From Coriobacteriaceae bacterium (GTDB taxonomy: Bacteria; Actinomycetota; Coriobacteriia; Coriobacteriales; QAMH01), in assembly GCA_025992705.1 (NCBI GenBank), contig DAJPGJ010000001.1:930001-994000 (forward strand): DNA of 64,000 nucleotides, read 5' to 3'. Made by a program: the position numbers and the translations under genes. Position 1 is the first letter of the stretch. Every line of letters begins with the position of its first letter. Positions 25,701-36,295 of the stretch are shown here, piece by piece. The notes under the pieces are model-generated. The model did not search any database, was not told the origin of the DNA, and was given only the letters and a program-made list of their open reading frames with translations.

Positions 25701-27269
25701 ATGGCGGAAATCACCGCGAGCGACATCGATCAGATTCTGCGTGAGAAGCTTGCTTCTCTGCAGACCAGCGTCGAGACTCGTGAGTTTGGTCATGTCATTC
25801 AGATTGGCGACGGCATTGCGCGCGTCAACGGTCTGAAAAGCGCAATGGCCGGCGAGCTCCTCGAGTTCGTCGCCCATGACGGCACGACTGTCTATGGTCT
25901 CGCCCAGAACCTTGAAGAAGACGAAGTAGGCGCCGTTCTCCTGGGCGACTACACCTTGATCAAGGAGAACGACGAGGTCCACACCACGGGCCGCGTCGTC
26001 GAGGTTCCCTGCGGCAAGAGCCTGCTCGGCCGCGTCGTGAACCCGCTTGGCATTCCGCTGGACGGCAAGGGCCCCATCGAGGCCGAGGGCTATCGCCCCG
26101 TCGAGTTCCGCGCCCCGGGCGTCATCGAGCGCCAGCCCGTCCACGAGCCCGTCCAGACCGGTCTCATCGCCATTGACGCGATGATCCCCATCGGACGCGG
26201 CCAGCGCGAGCTGATCATTGGCGATCGCCAGACGGGCAAGACGTCCATCGGCATCGACACAATCATCAACCAAAAGGGCAAGGGCATGATCTGCATCTAT
26301 GTCGCCATCGGCCAGAAGGCCTCCACGGTCGCGACCGTGGTCGAGGCCCTCGAGAGCCATGGTGCCTTGGATTACACGATCATCGTCTCCGCTCCCGCAT
26401 CCACGTCCGCACCGCTGCAGTACATCGCTCCCATGGCGGGTGCCGCAATGGGCGAGTACTTCATGTACAACGGCGAGGATGGCCAGCCCGCAAGCGCCAC
26501 CAACCCTGGCCGTCACGTGCTCTGCGTCTACGACGACCTTTCCAAGCAGGCCGTCGCATATCGCCAGATGTCGCTGACGCTGCGCCGTCCGCCGGGACGC
26601 GAGGCCTATCCTGGCGACGTCTTCTACCTGCACTCCCGTCTGCTGGAGCGCGCCGTCAAGCTCAACGACAAGAACGGTGCCGGTTCACTTACGGCGCTGC
26701 CGATCATCGAGACCCAGGGCGGTGACGTCTCGGCATACATTCCGACCAACGTCATCTCCATTACCGATGGCCAGATCTTCCTGCAGCAGGACCTGTTCAT
26801 GCAGGGCCAGCGCCCGGCCGTCAACGTCGGTATCTCGGTTTCCCGCGTCGGCGGTTCCGCGCAGATCAAGGCAATGAAGCAGGTTGCCGGTACGCTGCGT
26901 CTTGACCTCGCCGCATACCGCGAGCTGCAGGCGTTCTCGCAGTTCGGTAGCGACTTGGACAAGGCGACGCAGCAGCAGCTCTCCCGTGGTGCTCGCATGA
27001 CCGAGCTTCTCAAGCAGGGCCGTTACGCTGCCATGGATGTCGAGGACCAGGTTGTCGCGATTTTCGCTGGTGATCAGGGCTTCCTCGATGGCATGCCCGT
27101 CTCCGACACGCTGCGCTTCCGCGATGATCTCGTGCAGTACATGCACACGGTTCGCAAGGACCTCAAGGATAAGATCGCGACCGAGAAGCAGCTGACCGAT
27201 CAGATCAAAGAGGAGCTCCTCGAGGCCATCACGACCTTCAAGCAGAGCTTCATCATTGCGAAGAAATAG
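25701..27269 (+). CDS. atpA: F1Fo ATP synthase subunit alpha
   Basis: A 522-aa subunit with Walker [10 protein letters not shown] (near residue 174), [15 protein letters not shown] beta-barrel ([13 protein letters not shown]), PAST-rich [24 protein letters not shown] and the signature [22 protein letters not shown]. Regulatory, non-catalytic nucleotide site. Length is slightly above the usual 500-515 because of the C-terminus. Confidence 0.97.
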   Translation: MAEITASDIDQILREKLASLQTSVETREFGHVIQIGDGIARVNGLKSAMAGELLEFVAHDGTTVYGLAQNLEEDEVGAVLLGDYTLIKENDEVHTTGRVVEVPCGKSLLGRVVNPLGIPLDGKGPIEAEGYRPVEFRAPGVIERQPVHEPVQTGLIAIDAMIPIGRGQRELIIGDRQTGKTSIGIDTIINQKGKGMICIYVAIGQKASTVATVVEALESHGALDYTIIVSAPASTSAPLQYIAPMAGAAMGEYFMYNGEDGQPASATNPGRHVLCVYDDLSKQAVAYRQMSLTLRRPPGREAYPGDVFYLHSRLLERAVKLNDKNGAGSLTALPIIETQGGDVSAYIPTNVISITDGQIFLQQDLFMQGQRPAVNVGISVSRVGGSAQIKAMKQVAGTLRLDLAAYRELQAFSQFGSDLDKATQQQLSRGARMTELLKQGRYAAMDVEDQVVAIFAGDQGFLDGMPVSDTLRFRDDLVQYMHTVRKDLKDKIATEKQLTDQIKEELLEAITTFKQSFIIAKK

Positions 27270-27279
27270 AGGTTAGCGC

Positions 27280-28170
27280 ATGCCCAGTCAACGCGATATC
27301 AAGAGGCGTAAGCTCTCGGTCGAGAGCACGAAGCAGATTACGCGCACCATGGAAATGGTCGCCACTGCCAAGATTCGCCATGCGACTGAGCGCATCGCCG
27401 CGGCTACCCCGTATTCCGAAGCCATGGTCAAGACTCTTTCCGGTGTGGCTGCTCATTCGCTTTCCGTCGAGCATCCACTCCTGGAGGAGCATCCGGAAAA
27501 GAAGAACGCGATTGCAATCGTCGTGGTTTCCGATCGCGGACTTGCCGGTGGTTTCAACAGCAACGTCTTTCGCATGGTTGACAAGTACCGTGCGGATAAC
27601 ACCGCTGCCGGCATCAAGACCAATGTCATAGTCTGCGGTAAGAAGGGCGCAAGCTACTTCCACTACCGCAGACTCGAACCACTCATGGTGTTTCGTGACA
27701 TGTCCGCGGATCCCACGCTTCAGGAGGCACGCGAGATTTCCTCGTACGTGCGCAGCAGTTTTCTCGACCATGCGGTCGACGAGGTCGTGATTTTCTACAA
27801 TCACGCCCGCAACGCCGCTGATCAGGACTTGCGCCAAGAGGTTATCCTGCCTGTCCAGGCCGATGCGCTGAAGGCAAACGAAGACGAAAACGGCGAGGCG
27901 GAAATCGCTGCCGACACGAGCTTCGAGCCTTCGTCAGAAGAAGTACTTGACCGCCTCCTCCCGGCCTATGTCGAGACGGTGGTCTATCACGCGCTTATCG
28001 ATTCAGCCGCTGCCGAGCAGGGCGCTCGCCGCAAGGCGATGAAGTCCGCGACCGACAACGCGACCGAGATGATCGAGACGCTGGATCGTCTGTACAACCG
28101 CGTGCGCCAAGGTGCCATCACCACTGAGATTACCGAAATCGTCGGTGGCGCTGCCGCTTTGGAGGATTAG
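27280..28170 (+). CDS. atpG: F1Fo ATP synthase subunit gamma
   Basis: A 296-aa rotor shaft: RDIKRRKLSVESTKQITRTMEMVATAKI at the N-terminus, VVVSDRGLAGGFNSNVFR in the middle and MKSATDNATEMIETLDRLYNRVRQGAITTEITEIVGGA at the C-terminus. All family landmarks are present. Ends 3 bp before atpD. Confidence 0.96.
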   Translation: MPSQRDIKRRKLSVESTKQITRTMEMVATAKIRHATERIAAATPYSEAMVKTLSGVAAHSLSVEHPLLEEHPEKKNAIAIVVVSDRGLAGGFNSNVFRMVDKYRADNTAAGIKTNVIVCGKKGASYFHYRRLEPLMVFRDMSADPTLQEAREISSYVRSSFLDHAVDEVVIFYNHARNAADQDLRQEVILPVQADALKANEDENGEAEIAADTSFEPSSEEVLDRLLPAYVETVVYHALIDSAAAEQGARRKAMKSATDNATEMIETLDRLYNRVRQGAITTEITEIVGGAAALED

Positions 28171-29602
<1,432 letters not shown>

Positions 29603-29622
29603 AGAAAGGGTGCAATCAAACC

Positions 29623-30021
29623 ATGCTGCAATGTGAAATCGTCACTCCCGAAAGCAAACTGTATTCCGACGAAGTCAATTTCGTGGTAATACCCGCTTCC
29701 GAGGGCGAGATGGGCATCTACTCCAAGCACGAGCCCGTCGTGACTACGCTCAAGGCCGGTACCGTGCGCGTGACCGAGACAGAGGGTCAGGAGCCCGTAC
29801 GCTACATTGTGGCCGGTGGATATGCACAGATTGAGGCGAATCGCGTCATCGTGCTCGCCGATCACGCGGCCGCCCTGCAAGAGCTCGATGAGACTGCCAT
29901 CAAGGTCCATATTGACGACCTCAAGGAGAAGATGGCCGACCTTAAGGATGACGATCCTAATCGTGCGTTCATCGAAGACGAGGTCAAGTGGAACCAGGTT
30001 CTTCTCGAGCAAACCAAGTAG
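29623..30021 (+). CDS. atpC: F1Fo ATP synthase subunit epsilon
   Basis: A 132-aa protein: LQCEIVTPESKLYSDEVNFVVIPASEGEMGIYSKHEPVVTTLKAG is the typical beta-sandwich N-terminus, followed by a helical C-terminal domain. Couples the gamma shaft to the c ring and can inhibit ATP hydrolysis. Last gene of the atp operon, followed by a terminator. Confidence 0.94.
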   Translation: MLQCEIVTPESKLYSDEVNFVVIPASEGEMGIYSKHEPVVTTLKAGTVRVTETEGQEPVRYIVAGGYAQIEANRVIVLADHAAALQELDETAIKVHIDDLKEKMADLKDDDPNRAFIEDEVKWNQVLLEQTK

Positions 30022-30048
30022 TGCCAGCGAGCAAGTTTCCACTTATGC

Positions 30049-30083
30049 GAGGGGCCGCCATGGGCGGCCCCTCTTGCGTTTGC
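30049..30083 (+). terminator. Terminator after the atp operon
   Basis: A perfect 11-bp stem GAGGGGCCGCC (30049-30059) and GGCGGCCCCTC (30063-30073) with an ATG loop and a weak T-rich tail (TTGCGTTT). It lies between convergent atpC and mtaB and may work in both directions. Confidence 0.8.
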
Positions 30084-30114
30084 GTGTGGATTTGCGATGG
30101 CTTGCTTGCGCACG

Positions 30115-31368
30115 CTATTGTGCAACGAAGCGCATTTTCGCGATGTCGATGTCGGTAAACGTGAGGGGGACGAGTTCTCCGACGGGCAAGCTCGGGTCAC
30201 AGGCCACGGTGTGGTAGGACTCGCTCGTGCCGATTCCTGGTCGCTCGATAATCACCTGCTCATTCGTGCCTATGCGACGCTCCATGTCTGCGAGCGCAAG
30301 GCGCTGGCCAAGTTCGATGAGCTTCTGGGAGCGCATGGCCTTCACGCGGGCGTCAATCTGGTCGATGCGCGCGGCTGCTGGTGTGCCCGGACGCTTCGAG
30401 TAACGAAAGACATGCAATCGCATGAAGCCGCAGTTCTCGACAAGCTCGCATGTCTGCTCGAAGTCCTCATCGCTTTCGCCGGGAAAACCGACGATGACGT
30501 CGGTTGAGAGGGCGCACTGCGGTATTGCAGTACGTAGCTGCGTGACAAGTGATGCAAATGCATCAGCGTCATAGTGGCGGTTCATCTCGCGCAGCACCTT
30601 GGAGGAGCCTGACTGCAAGCAGAGGTGCAGGTGGCGGCAGAGACGCCCGTCGGAGCGCGCCAGCACATTGACGAGCGAAGGCGTAACGCTTTGGGGCTCG
30701 ACCGAGGATATGCGGACGCGTCCTATCGTGCTTTGCGTGAGGAGCAGCGAGCTCAGACGTGCGAGGTCAGTGTCACCGTCGGCGTATGCGGCGAGGTCGA
30801 TGCCAACGAGTACCAGCTCGCGCACGCCTCTGTTGGCAAGTTCTTGAGCCTGATGGAGCACCGTGGCTGCAGGTATCGAGCGCGCTGGCCCACGAGCAAT
30901 GTGGACGATGCAATAGCTGCACGCATTATCGCAGCCATCCTGAATTTTGAGGTCGAAACGCGTCCTGAAACCGTAGCTGCCATGAGCTCGAAGCTCGATA
31001 TGCTCGAGCTCGTCGAGACGAGAGGGCTCTGCGTTACCAAGAAGACGTGCCGCAAGGCTCGGCACCTTGCACTTGTCTGCCTCACAGCTTATGCGGGCGT
31101 CGATTCCACCATATGCATTGTCATCGATGTTGATGGCACATCCCGTCACGATGAGCGGCATGTCTCCTACGCGAAGTAACGAGCGAATTGCCTTGCGGTT
31201 CTTGGTATCCGCCTCGCCCGTGACCGTGCAGGTATTGAGAATGTTGACGTCACTTGTATCGGCGGTTTCGGCGCGCGTCCATCCAGCGCTCAATAACGCG
31301 GCGGCTATGGTCTCGGACTCGGCCTGATTGACCTTGCAGCCCAGGGTATGGATGTGAAAGCGCGGAAT
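30115..31368 (-). CDS. mtaB: tRNA t6A37 methylthiotransferase MtaB, apparently with an ATT start
   Basis: Radical-SAM enzyme adding a methylthio group to t6A37. The core has DGCDNACSYCIVHIARGPARS (CxxxCxxC cluster) and a C-terminal TRAM-like region. The first canonical start (TTG at 31293) would remove the N-terminal cluster region, yet the same frame continues upstream as PRFHIHTLGCKVNQAESET, the classic UPF0004 beginning. Immediately before PRFH is ATT (31366-31368) with GAGGG 5 bp upstream. No ATG, GTG or TTG exists between there and the in-frame TAG that ends rsmE (31405-31407). With ATT the protein is 417 aa, a normal length. A base error (ATG read as ATT) or TAG readthrough are alternatives. 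Confidence 0.88.
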   Translation of the reverse strand: MPRFHIHTLGCKVNQAESETIAAALLSAGWTRAETADTSDVNILNTCTVTGEADTKNRKAIRSLLRVGDMPLIVTGCAINIDDNAYGGIDARISCEADKCKVPSLAARLLGNAEPSRLDELEHIELRAHGSYGFRTRFDLKIQDGCDNACSYCIVHIARGPARSIPAATVLHQAQELANRGVRELVLVGIDLAAYADGDTDLARLSSLLLTQSTIGRVRISSVEPQSVTPSLVNVLARSDGRLCRHLHLCLQSGSSKVLREMNRHYDADAFASLVTQLRTAIPQCALSTDVIVGFPGESDEDFEQTCELVENCGFMRLHVFRYSKRPGTPAAARIDQIDARVKAMRSQKLIELGQRLALADMERRIGTNEQVIIERPGIGTSESYHTVACDPSLPVGELVPLTFTDIDIAKMRFVAQ

Positions 31369-31404
31369 GGGAGCCCTCGCGTTCTTGGTATGGTGCTGAT
31401 GTCT

Positions 31405-32181
31405 CTAGCGATGGTTGCCGAGGCCACCGAGTGTGTACATGCACAGGGCTGTGGCAACGGTACCGGCAGTCTCGGTGCGCAAGATAAGCTCGCCGAGCGA
31501 GACGATTTTGACAAAGCTTCCCAGAGCCTTGATCGCCTCGACCTCCTCGGCGGTAAGACCGCCTTCGGGACCGATGACGAGCGCGACATGGCTATCGATG
31601 TCGCAGCCTTCGAGCGCATCGGTGACAGACAATGGTGTGCCGTCAGCACGCTTGTCGGCTTCCTCCCAGGCAATGACGACGCGGTCGTAGTCCATGAGCT
31701 CGCGGCAGATATCATCGAGGCCCGTCGGGTCGTCGACGATGGGCAGGATGTTGCGCCCCGACTGCTTGGCAGCGGAAAGCGCGATGCGGCGCCAGCGATC
31801 CCCCTTGCGACCGCGCTCGTCAAGCGCGAGACGCACGACCGTGCGTGCGGAGAGGAAGGGGATGATGCGACCGATGCCGAGCTCGGTTGTCTGACGGATG
31901 GTCTGTCCCATGCGGTCGCCCTTGGAGATGCCCTGCACGAGCGTAAGGTCGGGCAATTTCTCGAGCGGCATGTTTTGGATGCAGCGACCCGTTACCTCGA
32001 ACTCGTCAATCGTGACGATTTCGACCTCCCAGCACTTGCCGCCAGCGGCGACAGCGGCGATGTGCTCGCCCTCCTTGATGCGGCGTACGGTGAGGTGATG
32101 GAGCTCCTTATCGGAGAAGGGGAGGGTGACGATATCGCCTTCGGGCAATTCGCCTTCCATGAAAAAACGAGGTATGGACAT
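31405..32181 (-). CDS. rsmE: 16S rRNA (uracil(1498)-N(3))-methyltransferase RsmE
   Basis: A 258-aa SPOUT methyltransferase: SIPRFFMEGELPEG, KGDRMGQTIRQTTELGIGRIIPFLSARTVVR, ALVIGPEGGLTAEEVEAIK and LGELILRTETAGTVATALC with the trefoil-knot SAM site. Methylates U1498. The ATG at 32181 has GGGAG 6 bp upstream; the ATG at 32187 abuts that site. The stop TAG is in the same frame as the following mtaB. Confidence 0.94.
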   Translation of the reverse strand: MSIPRFFMEGELPEGDIVTLPFSDKELHHLTVRRIKEGEHIAAVAAGGKCWEVEIVTIDEFEVTGRCIQNMPLEKLPDLTLVQGISKGDRMGQTIRQTTELGIGRIIPFLSARTVVRLALDERGRKGDRWRRIALSAAKQSGRNILPIVDDPTGLDDICRELMDYDRVVIAWEEADKRADGTPLSVTDALEGCDIDSHVALVIGPEGGLTAEEVEAIKALGSFVKIVSLGELILRTETAGTVATALCMYTLGGLGNHR

Positions 32182-32251
32182 GTACATCTCCCATTGGGAC
32201 GCGTGCGAAAGACACTCGCTGATTAGTACCTTGGCTATCTAAACAGGTGTA

Positions 32252-32280
32252 TTGTAGCGGTTTTCAGGTCATGCTATAGT
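32252..32280 (+). promoter_or_regulatory. Promoter of the transaldolase-rho operon
   Basis: TTGTAG (32252-32257), a 17-bp spacer and TATAGT (32275-32280) with an upstream TG (TGC before the -10, extended type). It lies 134 bp before the GTG of the transaldolase gene. The long leader shows no clear riboswitch. Confidence 0.6.
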
Positions 32281-32413
32281 GGCACAGTCAAAAGGCGCGG
32301 CAAGCGTCTCGACTTTCCTTTTCACAGTCAATCCCCGTTTGAAATTTCGTTCCTTGCATACCCCTGCTCAGGTTCACGAACGGTGAAGACAATCAATGTA
32401 CGAAGGAGCCACA

Positions 32414-33076
32414 GTGAAGTTTTTCCTGGATACTGCCGACCTGTCCGAAATCGAAGAGGTTGCATCGTGGGGAGCCCTCGCCGGTGTCACCACCAACCCG
32501 AGCCTCTATGCCCGTATTGGTGGCAAGCTTGAGGACTTCGAGAACCACCTTGTCAAGATTTGCAAGCTTGTCGATGGTCCCGTGAGTGGCGAGGTCACCG
32601 CCGAGGATCGCGATGGCATGATCGAACAGGGCCGCACGCTTGCGGCGCTTGCCGATAACATGGTTGTCAAGATTCCCGTCTGCGTCGAGGGTCTTGCTGC
32701 GACGCGCGTGCTTGCCGAGGAGGGCATCGACGTTAACATGACGCTCGTGTTCACCGTGCCCCAGGCTCTGCTTGCCGCACGCGCTGGTGCACGCTACATT
32801 AGTCCCTTCGTCGGACGCTTCGATGATATTGCCGAGGATGGCCTTGGCCAGCTTGATGATATCGTGACGGCTATCCAAAACTACGATTTCGGCCATCCGG
32901 TCGAGATCATCGCCGCGTCTGTGCGCTCCGCCAATCATGTGACGCAGGCAGCTCTTATGGGCGCAGACATCGCGACCGTTCCCTACGGTGCGATGAAGCA
33001 ATGTATCTATCATCCGCTCACCGAGCAGGGCCTCGAGAAGTTCAAGGCCGACTGGGAAAAGGTTAAGAACGCATGA
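32414..33076 (+). CDS. Transaldolase/fructose-6-phosphate aldolase family (TalC/FSA type)
   Basis: A 220-aa small TIM-barrel protein: VKFFLDTADLSEIEEVASWGALAGVTTNPSL, NMVVKIPV with the Schiff-base lysine, NMTLVFTVPQALLAARAGARYISPFVGR and VEIIAASVRS. The family includes short transaldolases and fructose-6-phosphate aldolases; the two cannot be separated safely here. GTG at 32414 follows AAGGAG by 5 bp; the ATG at 32396 is upstream of that site. The stop overlaps the rho start (ATGA), so the two are coupled. Confidence 0.9.
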   Translation: MKFFLDTADLSEIEEVASWGALAGVTTNPSLYARIGGKLEDFENHLVKICKLVDGPVSGEVTAEDRDGMIEQGRTLAALADNMVVKIPVCVEGLAATRVLAEEGIDVNMTLVFTVPQALLAARAGARYISPFVGRFDDIAEDGLGQLDDIVTAIQNYDFGHPVEIIAASVRSANHVTQAALMGADIATVPYGAMKQCIYHPLTEQGLEKFKADWEKVKNA

Positions 33077-35013
33077 GTGAAGAGACCGTAGTCCCCGCCG
33101 AGGCAACCGAGGAGAAGCCTGCGGCAAAGAAGACCACGCGCAAGCCCGCTACCAAGACGGCGGCTAAGGCAACGGCGTCAAAGAGCGCTACAGCCAAGAA
33201 GACGGCGGCTGCAGCCAAGAAGACAACGACGGCTGCCAAGAAGACCACGACGCGCAAGACGGCAACGCGTAAGACCGCGGCGAAGAAAGCCGAGGAAACC
33301 TCGGCAGCTCCCGTTGCCGAGGAGCAGCTCTCTCTCGTCGACGTGCCCGAGCTTCCGGTTGCAGATGAGGCTCCCGAGGCTGTACCCGAGAAGAAGCCCG
33401 TGCGTAAGCGCAGGACATCCAAAAAGGCCGAGGATGCCGAGAAGCCCGTTGAGGCCGAGGTCGAGAAGACCGAAGATACGGATAAGCCTGTTGAAGCCAC
33501 AAAAGCCGAAGATACCAAGGCGGCCGATGCGGAAACCGCGAGCGAGGAGGCTGCGTCCCAGGATAAGGCTGACGCGTCTGCACAGGCGGGTTCCGAAGCC
33601 GAAGGTGGCTCCACGCCCGATGCGCCAAGCGCCGAAGGCGCTGATGACGGCGAGGCCGGTGAGCAGCGCGAGGGTAAGCGCAATAGGCGTCGCAATCGCC
33701 GTAGTCGCAACAACCACCAGCGCAAGGAGATCGTTCCGTCGGCGACGCGCGATGAGCTCGCGTTGCTCGATGACGATGCGCTCACGGCCAAGGCCATCGA
33801 GCTCGGCGTTGACGCGAGCGAGTACGGTGAGCGCGACGATCTCGTATCCGCGGTCTACGATGCGCTGCTCCAGGCCGAGGGCTTCGTCATGGTCGAGGGC
33901 ATACTCGATTTGCTGCCCGATGGCTACGGCTTCATCCGCACCAACGGTTACCTGCCCGGCGAGCATGATGTCTACGTCGGCGTGAGCACCGTGCGACGCC
34001 AGGGTCTGCGCAAGGGCGACTACATCACCGGTCGCGTGCGCCCGCCGCGCGAGAACGAGAAGTACCCGGCACTCAACACGATCGTCACCCTCAATGACGA
34101 GCCGTTCGAGGGCCCCACGCATCGCGTGAAGTTCGCGAACCTCACGCCTGTCTATCCCGACGAGCGCCTCTTCATGGAACATGGCAAAGACACGCTCACC
34201 GCACGTTCCATTGACCTGGTCGCCCCCATCGGCAAGGGTCAACGTGGCCTCATCGTCTCGCCGCCCAAGGCCGGCAAGACGACCGTCCTCAAGGACATCG
34301 CGGCTGCCATCAGCGCCAACAATCCCGAGGTGCACCTCATGTGCCTGCTTGTCGACGAGCGCCCCGAGGAAGTCACCGACATGGAGCGTAGCATCAACGG
34401 CGAGGTCATTTCCTCGACCTTCGACATGCCCTGCGAGAACCACATCGCCGTGGCCGAGCTTGTGATCGAGCGTGCCAAGCGCCTTGTCGAGAACGGTCAG
34501 GATGTCGTCATTCTGCTCGACTCCATCACGCGCCTGGCGCGTGCGTACAACCTCGGCCAGCCGGCTTCCGGTCGCATTCTTTCCGGCGGCGTCGATTCCA
34601 CGGCGCTGTATCCGCCCAAGAAGTTCCTTGGCGCGGCCCGCAACATCGAGGATGGCGGCTCGCTCACCATCCTGGGCACCGCTCTGGTGGATACGGGTTC
34701 GAAGATGGACGAGGTCATCTTCGAGGAGTTCAAGGGCACGGGCAACATGGAGCTCAAGCTCGACCGCGCCCTGGCAGATAAGCGCGTTTTCCCCGCCATC
34801 GACCCGGTCACGTCTGGCACGCGCAAGGAGGAGCTACTCATCGACCCGCAGGAGGCTCCCCTCATCTGGGGCGTGCGCAGCCTGCTCGCCAACATGAACA
34901 ACACCGAGCGCGCGATGAAGATGCTCGTTTCGTCGCTCAAGGCGACCGAGACCAATCGCGAATTCCTCATCAAGTCGGCTCGCAAGGCATCCAAGGCGGC
35001 ACAGAGTCTCTAG
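33073..35013 (+). CDS. rho: Transcription termination factor Rho with long low-complexity N-terminal extension
   Basis: A 646-aa Rho. The canonical part starts near residue 217 with the Rho N-terminal fold (SATRDELALLDDDALTAKAIELGV), then the RNA-binding OB fold (GILDLLPDGYGFIRTNGYLPGEHDVYVG) and the hexameric ATPase with Walker A SPPKAGKTTVLKD (near 396), LLVDERPEEVTDM and DSITRLARAYN. Residues 1-75 are Lys/Thr/Ala-rich and histone H1-like, about 80-200 are acidic and Ala/Glu-rich, and an Arg/Asn patch (KRNRRRNRRSRNNHQRK) follows. Such insertions are known in high-GC Gram-positive Rho and increase RNA binding. E. coli Rho is 419 aa. Confidence 0.96.
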   Translation: MSEETVVPAEATEEKPAAKKTTRKPATKTAAKATASKSATAKKTAAAAKKTTTAAKKTTTRKTATRKTAAKKAEETSAAPVAEEQLSLVDVPELPVADEAPEAVPEKKPVRKRRTSKKAEDAEKPVEAEVEKTEDTDKPVEATKAEDTKAADAETASEEAASQDKADASAQAGSEAEGGSTPDAPSAEGADDGEAGEQREGKRNRRRNRRSRNNHQRKEIVPSATRDELALLDDDALTAKAIELGVDASEYGERDDLVSAVYDALLQAEGFVMVEGILDLLPDGYGFIRTNGYLPGEHDVYVGVSTVRRQGLRKGDYITGRVRPPRENEKYPALNTIVTLNDEPFEGPTHRVKFANLTPVYPDERLFMEHGKDTLTARSIDLVAPIGKGQRGLIVSPPKAGKTTVLKDIAAAISANNPEVHLMCLLVDERPEEVTDMERSINGEVISSTFDMPCENHIAVAELVIERAKRLVENGQDVVILLDSITRLARAYNLGQPASGRILSGGVDSTALYPPKKFLGAARNIEDGGSLTILGTALVDTGSKMDEVIFEEFKGTGNMELKLDRALADKRVFPAIDPVTSGTRKEELLIDPQEAPLIWGVRSLLANMNNTERAMKMLVSSLKATETNREFLIKSARKASKAAQSL

Positions 35014-35040
35014 GCTGTTTCTTATGCATATGCGATGGTG

Positions 35041-35077
35041 ACGCCCCGGCTCATTGTGAGCCGGGGCGTTTCTTCCT
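35041..35077. terminator. Bidirectional terminator between rho and the deacetylase gene
   Basis: A perfect 13-bp stem ACGCCCCGGCTCA (35041-35053) and TGAGCCGGGGCGT (35057-35069) with a TTG loop and a T-rich tail (TTCTTCC). It sits between convergent genes. Confidence 0.85.
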
Positions 35078-35098
35078 GCTCCGAGAGACTATCGTAGG

Positions 35099-36112
35099 CT
35101 AGAAATGGTATCCGAAGCTATCCGCCGTCAGGATGTCAAAGCTGTATCCCTGGGATTTGAAGAAATCGATGATTTGCGGCAGTGCATCGGCCGTCGTCGG
35201 TTTGAAGTCCGAATCGTGCATGAGCACGCAGCAGGAGTTGCATCCTTCTGCCTCGCGTTTGATGTTCTCCACAAGTGCCTCGACCGGGGCGGGCGGTTGA
35301 GTCGAGTCCCCGATGCTCACGTTCCAGTCGAAGTAATGCCAACCCTGGTCGGCTGCCGCTTGCTTGAAGGCGTCCGAACGACCGGCGTTGTAGCCATTGA
35401 CGCTGCCACCTGGGAAGCGAATGAGTGTTGGCATGAAGCCGATCTGCTCGCTCACGGCCGAGCCGATTTTGTTAATGTCGGCGACGAAGTTATCCGCGTT
35501 CGCGTAGATGTAATCGTAATCATGCTCATCGGAATGCAATCCGACTTGGTGACCGGCATTCCAGATGTCCTTGACCGTATCGATGTGACCGGTATTGCCG
35601 AGGATGAACCACGTGGCTTTGATGCCGTAGCTGTCGAGCGTATCGAGTATCTGTTGGGTATGTCCCGAGGGCCCGTCGTCGAAAGTGAGGTAGACGACCT
35701 TTTCGGTGGGCTTGACGTCATTGGCACTGGCGCTCGTCTTGGTGCGATCCTGGGGATCAGTCGCGATTGCAGTCGCCTTATTGTCTGCAGGATCGCTGGC
35801 TGCAGATACATCGGTGCTTGTGGAGGAAGAAGTGGCGATGCTCTGCGTGGATTCGTTGGCGGGTGCGCAGGCGACGAAGCGGATGATGCACACAATCACG
35901 ATGATGACGAGAATGGGGATGACGAGCAGGAAACGGTTGCGGGGTGGCCGAGCGTTGGAAGAGCCTCGTGACACCTGACGCTGCGTGTAGTTGCTTCTCT
36001 GGTACTGCTGATGATATGGCTGTCGCGTGCGAGTCGAATGCTGGGTTTGCGGCGCGCGTCGGGATTGTGTTTGGCGCCGAGGCTGCGACGAGCGATATCT
36101 TCTCTCGACCAT
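35099..36112 (-). CDS. Membrane-anchored polysaccharide deacetylase (NodB domain)
   Basis: A 337-aa protein. Residues 1-55 are a basic, Gln/Arg-rich cytoplasmic tail, followed by one membrane segment (FLLVIPILVIIVIVCIIRFVA), a Ser/Thr-rich linker and an extracellular NodB domain with VVYLTFDDGPS (motif 1), GLHSDEHDY (zinc HxxxH type), LIRFPGG (motif 3) and CVLMHDS. Likely deacetylates peptidoglycan GlcNAc/MurNAc or another wall polymer. The ATG at 36112 has AAGGAG 6 bp upstream; an earlier GTG/ATG at 36145 does not. Transcribed toward rho. Confidence 0.88.
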   Translation of the reverse strand: MVERRYRSSQPRRQTQSRRAPQTQHSTRTRQPYHQQYQRSNYTQRQVSRGSSNARPPRNRFLLVIPILVIIVIVCIIRFVACAPANESTQSIATSSSTSTDVSAASDPADNKATAIATDPQDRTKTSASANDVKPTEKVVYLTFDDGPSGHTQQILDTLDSYGIKATWFILGNTGHIDTVKDIWNAGHQVGLHSDEHDYDYIYANADNFVADINKIGSAVSEQIGFMPTLIRFPGGSVNGYNAGRSDAFKQAAADQGWHYFDWNVSIGDSTQPPAPVEALVENIKREAEGCNSCCVLMHDSDFKPTTADALPQIIDFFKSQGYSFDILTADSFGYHF

Positions 36113-36295
36113 GACCTGCTCCTTGGTCTGTTGTCTTTCGCCCAAGGGTACACCCGTTTTCCAAATACGATGCGAACAAATCGATATGTGGCGATATGGC
36201 GAAATAAGGGCTGGATATGCGGTTGCGATGCTGGTATCATACTTTAGACTGTTTCACGCCTTGGTCGGAAACTAAGGCACATCAAAGGAGCAAGA

